Shown one piece after another: positions 1 through 5,030 of a DNA stretch of 5,030 nucleotides; the first letter of the stretch is position 1; each line of letters starts with the position of its first letter. Both the position numbers and the translations under genes were made by a program. The notes beneath the pieces are model-generated. The model saw only the letters and a program-made list of their open reading frames with translations. It did no database searches and was not told the DNA's origin. The stretch comes from an uncultured Eubacteriales bacterium (GTDB lineage Bacteria > Bacillota > Clostridia > Oscillospirales > CAG-272). The stretch is from the NCBI GenBank assembly GCA_900549725.1, contig URPL01000049.1, positions 1 through 5,030 on the forward strand, read 5' to 3'.

Positions 1-2
1 AA

Positions 3-233
3 AACAATTTTTTAATCAGCTCCGCCCTGCCCGGGCGCAAAATTGCACATAAATACGGCCTTGCAACGGGCATGGGCGATTGCCATGATGCCGCGATCGT
101 ATACGGAGAGCACCCATATGTACTCGTGATCTTTTCAAAATACAATCCCGCTGCCGCAGATCCGTATGCTTCCTTCCGCGCTCTTGCAAAAAAGACGGAT
201 GCCGCACACGATGCCCTGCGGCAACGGGACTGA
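3..233 (+). CDS. C-terminal fragment of a serine hydrolase related to class A beta-lactamases (5' end outside window)
   Basis: An open plus-strand frame runs from the window edge to a TGA at 231-233, giving 76 visible residues. It has the look of the last third of a penicillin-recognising serine hydrolase (beta-lactamase2 type). IAHKYG at residues 14-19 sits where the family's KTG/KxG triad lies on strand beta-3. HDAAIVYG (28-35) and PYVLVIFSK (38-46) match the final two strands, and a charged alanine-rich helix ends the protein. The catalytic SxxK and SxN motifs would lie upstream of the window and cannot be checked. KYG instead of KTG is a feature I recall from non-lactamase relatives in Firmicutes, so a cell-wall or other hydrolase role is as likely as resistance. 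The gene is convergent with the hydrogenase operon and probably unrelated to it. The call rests on motif shape alone. Confidence 0.7.
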   Translation, partial: NNFLISSALPGRKIAHKYGLATGMGDCHDAAIVYGEHPYVLVIFSKYNPAAADPYASFRALAKKTDAAHDALRQRD

Positions 234-239
234 GTCAGT
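229..239. repeat. 11-bp palindrome joining two convergent stop codons
   Basis: ACTGAGTCAGT is perfectly symmetric about position 234. Its two arms contain the TGA of the plus-strand hydrolase (231-233) and the TGA of the minus-strand hydrogenase (235-237). The one-base loop rules out a normal terminator hairpin. It could be a protein site or simply follow from two facing TGA codons. Confidence 0.4.
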
Positions 240-1665
240 TTTGTTTCAAAACGGAAATTGCATCGGTGATGGTTTTTTCATAGGCTTCCCTGCCGTATTT
301 ATCAACCTCGGCTTTGTTCTTTTCACCGTGGGTGAGGCAGCCCGCCCCGCCGATACAACCGCCGACGCATGCCATACCCTCAATGAAGTTTGCGTCAAGC
401 AGATTTTTGCTTTTCTTGAGCAGTGCCACACGGCACTGCTCAATTCCGTCACAGGCAAAGGCTTTTAAGGCGAAATCATCCATTCCCCGCTCTTTGAGCC
501 CCTGTTGCACGGCATCGGAAAGACCGCCGCTGCGCGCAAAAATTCTGCCAAAATAAGAGGCGTTGTCAAGCACACTTTCGGACAGCGCTGTGATATCAAA
601 ATCACGGCTGTCAAACAGCGCCTGCAATTCTTCAAAGGTCATCGCGGCGTCCACATAAGGGCGCACGCTATCCTTCTGCACTTCAGCTTTTTTCGCCGTA
701 CACGGACCGATAAACACCACCTTGCAGGGCGCTTCATGCACTTTGAGATACTGCGCAATTGCCGTCATCGGAGAAGGATTATGCGAAACATACGGCAAAA
801 GTGCCGGAAACGCTTTTTCGATATAGCTGACAAACGCCGGGCAGCAGGAGCTGGTTAAAAAGCCTTTTTCCGCAAGCTCCTTGCATTCTGCATAGGCGAC
901 CATATCCGCCCCGAGCGCTGCCTCGATCACAGTATAAAATCCGAGCTGCTTCAGCCCTTCAATCACCTGCCCGAGCTTTGCATAGGTAAACTGGCTGGAG
1001 ATGGACGGTGCAACCACCGCAAACACCTTATAAACGGTATTGTTTTCGCTTTCCTGCAAAATACGGATCACATCGAGAATATAAGATTTATCGGTAATCG
1101 CGCCGAACGGGCATTGATATACGCATGCGCCGCAGGCAATGCATTTTTCATTGTCAATGGCAGCCGCTTTATCCTCATTCATGCGGATTGCCTTGATCTT
1201 GCAGGCATTTTCACAGGGGCGAACGCGATTGATAATCGCGGAATACGGGCAAACCCGCGAACACGCTCCGCATTCGCGGCATTTGGTTTTATCAATATGC
1301 GCCACATGGTTGTGGTCAAATTCAAGCGCGCCGAACCGGCAAACATCCTCGCAGCGATGTGCCAGGCATCCGCGGCAGGCATCCGTCACCTCATAGCCGC
1401 CCATAGGGCATTCATCACATGCGATATCGATGACCTCAATCACATTCGGGTTCTCTTTATGGCCTCCCATTGCGAGCTTCACGCGCTCTGCAAGGATAGC
1501 GCGCTCTTTATAGACGCAGCAGCGCATAGTCGGCTCTTTACCGGGAACAATCATTTTCGGAATGTCCGGCAGGTTCTGCGTGAGCGTATCGTTCCATGCC
1601 TGTCGGGCGACCTCGCGCAAAACTTTATATTTCAAATGCTGCACTTTTGTATCAAATTTGCGCAT
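235..1665 (-). CDS. Monomeric ferredoxin-rich [FeFe] hydrogenase, group B-like
   Basis: This 476-residue cytoplasmic enzyme should interconvert protons plus electrons and H2, using ferredoxin-type donors. The N-terminal 190 residues hold 18 cysteines, including two standard CxxCxxCxxxCP sets (C129/132/135/139 and C175/178/181/185) and an irregular one (C97/100/105/109). The H-domain follows from about residue 215. H-cluster ligands are C275 (in TSSCCP), C322 (in GPCTAKK), C433 and C437 (in GMACVGGC). C274 next to C275 matches the proton-transfer cysteine, and E260 and E263 align by eye with the glutamate pair of the algal and clostridial proton path. The methionine that precedes PC in classic enzymes is glycine (G320). 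I chose the ATG at 1663-1665 because a purine-rich site lies 9 nt upstream; an in-frame ATG at 1732-1734 would add 23 unconvincing residues overlapping the phosphatase gene. It is the last gene of the operon. Confidence 0.93.
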   Translation of the reverse strand: MRKFDTKVQHLKYKVLREVARQAWNDTLTQNLPDIPKMIVPGKEPTMRCCVYKERAILAERVKLAMGGHKENPNVIEVIDIACDECPMGGYEVTDACRGCLAHRCEDVCRFGALEFDHNHVAHIDKTKCRECGACSRVCPYSAIINRVRPCENACKIKAIRMNEDKAAAIDNEKCIACGACVYQCPFGAITDKSYILDVIRILQESENNTVYKVFAVVAPSISSQFTYAKLGQVIEGLKQLGFYTVIEAALGADMVAYAECKELAEKGFLTSSCCPAFVSYIEKAFPALLPYVSHNPSPMTAIAQYLKVHEAPCKVVFIGPCTAKKAEVQKDSVRPYVDAAMTFEELQALFDSRDFDITALSESVLDNASYFGRIFARSGGLSDAVQQGLKERGMDDFALKAFACDGIEQCRVALLKKSKNLLDANFIEGMACVGGCIGGAGCLTHGEKNKAEVDKYGREAYEKTITDAISVLKQN

Positions 1666-1674
1666 TTCAAGACA

Positions 1675-1684
1675 CCCCTTCCTT
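1675..1684 (-). promoter_or_regulatory. Ribosome binding site deciding the hydrogenase start
   Basis: On the minus strand the run AAGGAAGGGG ends 9 nt before the ATG at 1665. It overlaps the last bases of the phosphatase stop codon, so translation of the two genes may be coupled. This favours the 476-residue form over a start at 1734. Confidence 0.7.
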
Positions 1685-2855
1685 AAAAATAACTGACCTT
1701 CACGCGCTTGCCCATACTTTTCAGGCAATCGCAAAGCTCTTTCACCAGATTCATCTTGATGTTGAAGTTGATCGGCAAATCCGGGTTCTGATGCGCGGGA
1801 TTTACGGCGCGCCCCACAAAGAAATTGATATCCGTCGCCTCTTCAAACAAAAGCCGGCAAATCATGGAGGCGCCGTCGCGCCGAATGCTCCATTCCTCGT
1901 ATTTTTCGTTTTTATCCAGCACATCGCGCGCATATTCAATCACCTTATTGATGGTGATCACGCCCTCTGTGACAAGGTCAACCCCCTCAATTTTTGCAAT
2001 CGGCGGCACATCACTGAATTCAAAATCGAGACTTGCCTCCACCTTTTTCCCGAGATATTTTGCGGCAATAGAGGAAGTCGTTCCGCCGCACACAATATGT
2101 TTGCCTTCTTTGCCGAAGAAAAGAGACATCATTCTGTCGCAATCATCCGGGTTGCGCGGCGGACCGAACAGAAGGTTCATCGGCTCCCGTCGGCGAATGC
2201 GAACCACGCAGGCAGTCGCATCATCCCCGGGATGTCCGCCGTATTGTTTATTGCATTCTTCGATCAGCATAGTTGCCAGGGTCTTTGCGGTATAGCCGAC
2301 GCTGACCAGCATCTTCATAAACTCGGCAATTTCATCCCGCTTCCAGCCGAAATTATAGGAAAGCCCGATGCCTGCATGCGGGCATCCGTCGCTCATGGCA
2401 ATAAATACATCGCCCTCCTGCAGCCGCACGGTGGAGCGCAGGATGCGCTTCCCCTCAATATTGAGCTCGGAATACGGGTAATCCGTTATTTCACCGTCGC
2501 GCAAAAGAATAATTTGCGGGTTATCATATTGCATCAGCTCGGCGGTCTCATTGTCGATGAGATGAATAATGGTAAAGGTGGAATAAGCAACGCCGCGCAC
2601 CGAGCAGATCGGCAGGGTGGCTGCGATGGTGGAAACGCATTCCTCCAGCTTCAGCCCCTCCGCCAGCATCGTGGAAATAATTTTTGAGGTAAGCGTTGAA
2701 AGAATGCTTGCCTTCACCCCGCTGCCGAGCCCGTCCGCAAGGACAATGACCAAAGAGGTCTCGTTTTGCTCGATAATATCCACATGGTCGCCGCAGAGCT
2801 GTTCGCCCTCATGATTGATGCTTCTCCAGCCGATATCGGCACACAGATTATTCAT
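1683..2855 (-). CDS. SpoIIE-family PP2C-type serine phosphatase with an additional C-terminal domain
   Basis: The 390-residue protein has a SpoIIE/PP2C phosphatase domain at about residues 1-222 and a second domain at about 225-390. The metal-binding acidic residues look intact: D23 (GDHVD), D41 (ADGLGSG), D156 (MSDG) and D211/D212 (PGDDAT). It should therefore be an active Mn/Mg-dependent phosphoserine/phosphothreonine phosphatase, unlike a pseudo-phosphatase scaffold. There is no signal peptide or membrane segment, so it is cytoplasmic, in contrast to membrane-bound SpoIIE itself. The second domain, with FGPPRNPDD (230-238) and CGGTTSS (256-262), matches no family I can name. Its ATG overlaps the end of the sensory hydrogenase gene by 8 nt, which suggests translational coupling and matched amounts of the two proteins. 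It is probably the output partner of that sensor (inference). The target phosphoprotein is unknown, and no kinase is in the window. Confidence 0.9.
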   Translation of the reverse strand: MNNLCADIGWRSINHEGEQLCGDHVDIIEQNETSLVIVLADGLGSGVKASILSTLTSKIISTMLAEGLKLEECVSTIAATLPICSVRGVAYSTFTIIHLIDNETAELMQYDNPQIILLRDGEITDYPYSELNIEGKRILRSTVRLQEGDVFIAMSDGCPHAGIGLSYNFGWKRDEIAEFMKMLVSVGYTAKTLATMLIEECNKQYGGHPGDDATACVVRIRRREPMNLLFGPPRNPDDCDRMMSLFFGKEGKHIVCGGTTSSIAAKYLGKKVEASLDFEFSDVPPIAKIEGVDLVTEGVITINKVIEYARDVLDKNEKYEEWSIRRDGASMICRLLFEEATDINFFVGRAVNPAHQNPDLPINFNIKMNLVKELCDCLKSMGKRVKVSYF

Positions 2856-4521
2856 CGTTGATCGACTCCTTCAGCTTGGTGAGCGCAATTTTGGTTTCGG
2901 CTGCCGTTTCGCCGAGCAAAGAGGCAATCTCCTGTACGATGCGCATTTGCTTGTCAACCACCTTGTCGGCAATTTCAACGGTCTGCGTGCGAATATGCTC
3001 TTTTTTATCGCGCTGTGCTTCTTCTTCGGTCACATCGCGCAAAATGCATAAAAGCAACCGATATTCCTTATCATACAGAATTGTTTCTTCCACATATTTT
3101 TCATATTCCGCAAGATAAACGCGCTTATTATGAATATCGCGCCCCTGGTGCAGAACCGCCAAAAAGTCGCTCGGCTCCATAACCCGCACAACCTGATCGC
3201 CCATAATGTCGCTTGCAAAGCGAACATTGAGAATGCGCAGAGCCGCTTTGTTAATCTGCTGTACTTCAAGCTTCTCATTGAGCACGATCAAGCCGTTGGG
3301 CGTATTGCGCACAATCGTATCGGAAAAACTTTCCGCCTTGTCTTTCAGATACGGCAGGCACATGGAAATTTCCGCTTTCCCGTGCAGAATTGCAATCGCC
3401 TTTTCGCGGCAGGTGTCATACCCGCAGGAGCCGCAATTCAGCTCATCCGAGGGCTTCATTTTCCCCATCTGGCGCAGCGTTTCGCGAATCTGCTCTTCCG
3501 ACGGGGTTCCGAGACGCCTCTCGATTGCCATAAATTCCTTGCGCAAAAGCCCCGGGGCAGGCTGCTCCACCGCAAAATCCTGCTCACCCGCATAACGATT
3601 CACCGCCGCATAATCCTGCACGGGAGAATGATGGTATTTTTCCATAACCGGTCCGCCGATGCAGCTGCCGGTACAGGCGGACATTTCAATAAAGCAGCGG
3701 TGAATATTGCCGCTTTCGATATCCCGCAGGGCTGCCATGCAGTTTTCCGTGCCGTCGATCGCCATATATGTATACCCGGGATCCTGCAAAGAGAGGGTTT
3801 TCAAAATGCCGCCTGTGGTCGGAAACAGGCGCGCGCGGCTCTGCTCTGCGCTGTCACTTTCCTTTGCAATCGTTATATTCGCATCGCGCAGCATGGCGGA
3901 AAGCTCATCAAAGGTCAAAACGGCGTCCACATAGCCGTCGTAATGCTGCGCCTCGTCCTTTTTCGCAACACAGGGACCGATGAATACGGTTTTCGCATTC
4001 GGATAGCGCCGTTTGATATCCTTGCAATGCGCCTGCATAGGGGACAGCACATCCGCAAGGTACTGCAATTCCTTCGGAAAATATTTCTGAATCAGAAGAT
4101 TGACGGAATGGCAGCAGGAGGTGATGATAATATCGCGCGTTTTTTCCGCAACCATTCTTTCGTATTCGTTTTTCACAATGGTCGCGCCGATCGCCGTTTC
4201 CTCCACATCGGAAAACCCAAGCGCTTTGAGCGCAGTTTTCATGGCATCAATTCCCGCGCCGCGATAATTTGCAACAAAGGAAGGCGCCAGGCTGACGATC
4301 ACAGGCTCATCGGATTGCAGCAAAACCTTGACCTTTTCGCTTTCGTCAACAATCTGCTTTGCATCCTGCGGGCAGACCACAAAGCATTGCCCGCAAAGAA
4401 TGCATTCGTTTCCGATAATATATGCCTGATTGCCCGAAAAACGAATGGATTTTACGGGGCAATGGCGAATACATTTATAGCAGTTTTTACAGTTTGATTT
4501 TTTTAAGGTTAAGCAGTCCAT
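2848..4521 (-). CDS. Sensory-type [FeFe] hydrogenase with PAS domain (HydS-like, group C)
   Basis: This 557-residue soluble protein has a sensor layout. Two [4Fe-4S] ferredoxin motifs lie at C11/14/17/21 and C40/43/46/50. The H-domain covers about 73-310, with all four H-cluster ligands: C137 (TSCCHS), C184 (GPCVAKKDE), C283 and C287 (MSACTGSC). A further Fe-S domain of C-x2-C-x4-C-x16-C type uses C363/366/371/388. A PAS domain spans about 398-497, and a charged helical tail that may form a coiled coil covers about 500-557. There is no kinase, cyclase or DNA-binding output domain, so a signal must pass to a partner, most simply the phosphatase encoded next. Group C enzymes such as Thermotoga maritima HydS are thought to sense H2 or redox state with low catalytic activity. 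The start is supported by GGGAG 9 nt upstream. The fold is certain; the sensing role is inferred from the PAS domain and its neighbours. Confidence 0.93.
   Translation of the reverse strand: MDCLTLKKSNCKNCYKCIRHCPVKSIRFSGNQAYIIGNECILCGQCFVVCPQDAKQIVDESEKVKVLLQSDEPVIVSLAPSFVANYRGAGIDAMKTALKALGFSDVEETAIGATIVKNEYERMVAEKTRDIIITSCCHSVNLLIQKYFPKELQYLADVLSPMQAHCKDIKRRYPNAKTVFIGPCVAKKDEAQHYDGYVDAVLTFDELSAMLRDANITIAKESDSAEQSRARLFPTTGGILKTLSLQDPGYTYMAIDGTENCMAALRDIESGNIHRCFIEMSACTGSCIGGPVMEKYHHSPVQDYAAVNRYAGEQDFAVEQPAPGLLRKEFMAIERRLGTPSEEQIRETLRQMGKMKPSDELNCGSCGYDTCREKAIAILHGKAEISMCLPYLKDKAESFSDTIVRNTPNGLIVLNEKLEVQQINKAALRILNVRFASDIMGDQVVRVMEPSDFLAVLHQGRDIHNKRVYLAEYEKYVEETILYDKEYRLLLCILRDVTEEEAQRDKKEHIRTQTVEIADKVVDKQMRIVQEIASLLGETAAETKIALTKLKESINDE
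2866..2871 (-). promoter_or_regulatory. Ribosome binding site of the phosphatase gene
   Basis: AAGGAG on the minus strand lies 10 nt before the ATG at 2855 and inside the last codons of the sensory hydrogenase. It supports this start and the 8-nt overlap of the two genes. Confidence 0.75.
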
Positions 4522-4525
4522 CTGT

Positions 4526-4786
4526 TTATGCTCCCGTTTTCTTCAGTTCTTTCAGAACATACTCGTCAAAAAATTGCGGAAATGTTTGCGGAGTGACGCC
4601 AGGGTGTGCCACATCATCGATCACGATTGTCACGCCGACGCGATTACAATTACCGGTGCAAAAACACCCTGCCAGTGTAATTTCATCGGAAAGAGCGTTT
4701 TTTTCAATCGCCTGCTGAAACAGCCCGACAAGTTGTTCCGAGCCCTTGAGATGACAGGATGAGCCGACGCAAATCTGTATTACCAT
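4526..4786 (-). CDS. Thioredoxin-like [2Fe-2S] ferredoxin (NuoE/HydC C-terminal type)
   Basis: This 86-residue protein is the size of a stand-alone thioredoxin-fold [2Fe-2S] domain, equivalent to the C-terminal part of NuoE or the HydC/HndA hydrogenase subunits without their N-terminal helices. The likely cluster ligands are C6 and C11 (CVGSSC) and C43 and C47 (CTGNC), the expected Cx4C plus Cx3C spacing; C41 is an extra cysteine. VTIVIDD and the helix ending ELKKTGA complete the fold. Its role is probably one-electron transfer to the ferredoxin-like clusters of the hydrogenase encoded 4 nt downstream, or redox input to the PAS sensor (inference). There is no flavin or NAD-binding module in the window, so the ultimate donor is unknown. 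It is a clear paralogue of the truncated gene upstream. The start is supported by a strong Shine-Dalgarno site. Confidence 0.9.
   Translation of the reverse strand: MVIQICVGSSCHLKGSEQLVGLFQQAIEKNALSDEITLAGCFCTGNCNRVGVTIVIDDVAHPGVTPQTFPQFFDEYVLKELKKTGA
4531..4535 (-). promoter_or_regulatory. Ribosome binding site of the sensory hydrogenase gene
   Basis: GGGAG on the minus strand ends 9 nt before the ATG at 4521. It lies within the end of the upstream [2Fe-2S] gene, whose stop is only 4 nt from this start. Confidence 0.65.
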
Positions 4787-4793
4787 AGTTCTG

Positions 4794-4801
4794 TCCTTTC
4801 C
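4794..4801 (-). promoter_or_regulatory. Ribosome binding site of the 86-residue [2Fe-2S] protein
   Basis: GGAAAGGA on the minus strand lies 7 nt before the ATG at 4786, within the 29-nt gap after the preceding gene. This gap has no room for a convincing promoter or terminator. Confidence 0.75.
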
Positions 4802-4815
4802 GGAAAAGCTTGTCC

Positions 4816-5030
4816 TTATGCCGTGAGCTTGCGCAAAACCGTGTCGACAAAAAATGCATCAACCGTTTCCGGGGAAACGGAATAAATCATATCCTCCACC
4901 ATCACGCAAACCCCTTCCTGACATTTTCCCATGCAGAAGGTTCCTGCAAGCTCCACCTTGCCTTCAAGCGCATGCTCACAAATAAGTGCCTGCAGGCGCT
5001 GCACCACCTGCCTTGACCCTTTGAGATGGC
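4816..5030 (-). CDS. Thioredoxin-like [2Fe-2S] ferredoxin, 5' end cut by window edge
   Basis: The frame is open from the window edge to a TAA at 4816-4818, giving 70 complete visible residues that begin HLKGSRQ. The two bases before that fit a TGC codon, so the second cluster cysteine probably sits exactly at the edge, as in the CHLKGS of the downstream paralogue. FCMGKC (residues 31-36) supplies the second ligand pair, C32 and C36. C17 and C41 are additional cysteines. A GTG at 5005-5007 is in frame, but starting there would remove the first ligand pair, so the real start lies beyond the window, probably about a dozen codons upstream by comparison with the paralogue. Aligned by hand, the two share about 30 identities over some 72 positions. 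It is the first visible gene of the operon and likely an electron carrier for the hydrogenases. Confidence 0.86.
   Translation of the reverse strand, partial: HLKGSRQVVQRLQALICEHALEGKVELAGTFCMGKCQEGVCVMVEDMIYSVSPETVDAFFVDTVLRKLTA

Noticed and set aside
16..207. A 63-codon minus-strand frame at the left edge
   Set aside because: It overlaps the plus-strand frame that encodes a convincing serine hydrolase C-terminus, and its own translation is arginine-rich and featureless.
229..245. A possible bidirectional terminator at the convergent junction
   Set aside because: The palindrome has a one-base loop and short A/T-containing arms, and the following T-run is interrupted, so it cannot form a standard intrinsic terminator.
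1114..1686. A 190-codon plus-strand frame opposite the ferredoxin region of the hydrogenase
   Set aside because: Alanine- and phenylalanine-rich translation with no family signature. It mirrors the cysteine-rich coding strand.
1666..1734. A longer hydrogenase reading frame starting at 1734 and adding 23 residues
   Set aside because: The extension lies mostly inside the phosphatase gene, and the ATG at 1665 has a well-placed purine-rich ribosome site. The added residues do not look like part of the conserved protein.
1596..2687. A 363-codon open plus-strand frame opposite the phosphatase
   Set aside because: It is antisense to a clearly conserved SpoIIE-type phosphatase and has no motif of its own. 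It is explained by the codon usage of the opposite strand.
3130..4497. A 455-codon open plus-strand frame opposite the sensory hydrogenase
   Set aside because: It lies wholly antisense to a gene with all expected Fe-S and H-cluster motifs. Its translation shows no recognisable domain and is rich in histidine, arginine and alanine, as expected for a mirror frame.
4816..5007. A complete 63-residue protein starting at the GTG at 5007
   Set aside because: The open frame continues to the window edge with residues matching the CHLKGS region of the neighbouring paralogue, so this is the tail of a longer protein rather than a full gene.

Overview
The window is most likely from an anaerobic Clostridia-type Firmicute of roughly balanced GC. 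The basis is two different [FeFe] hydrogenases packed with a SpoIIE/PP2C phosphatase and thioredoxin-like [2Fe-2S] proteins, plus short gaps and purine-rich Shine-Dalgarno sites. The assignment to an order or family is inference.

Nearly the whole window (5030 down to 235) is one minus-strand operon, read right to left. It holds: (1) a thioredoxin-fold [2Fe-2S] protein whose 5' end is cut by the window edge; (2) a complete 86-residue paralogue of it; (3) a 557-residue sensory-type [FeFe] hydrogenase (ferredoxin-like clusters, H-domain, a further Cys4 Fe-S domain, PAS, C-terminal helix); (4) a 390-residue PP2C phosphatase with an extra C-terminal domain; (5) a 476-residue ferredoxin-rich [FeFe] hydrogenase resembling the monomeric 'group B' enzymes. 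Gaps between the operon genes are 29, 4, -8 (overlap) and 17 nt, so co-transcription is very likely. The promoter lies beyond position 5030.

At the left edge, positions 3-233 on the plus strand hold the C-terminal end of a serine hydrolase related to class A beta-lactamases. It converges on the hydrogenase operon, with a single base between the two stop codons.

Working model (inference): the [2Fe-2S] proteins pass electrons to or from the hydrogenases. The PAS-containing hydrogenase senses H2 or redox state and signals through the phosphatase, while the last gene is the more catalytically orthodox hydrogenase. Similar sensory hydrogenase/phosphatase/hydrogenase clusters (hfs-type) are known in thermophilic clostridia, so the layout is not new. 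The sensing output and the phosphatase C-terminal domain are the least explained parts. No maturation genes (hydE, hydF, hydG), protein kinase, RNA gene, mobile element or CRISPR array was seen. No stretch over 300 bases lacks a gene.
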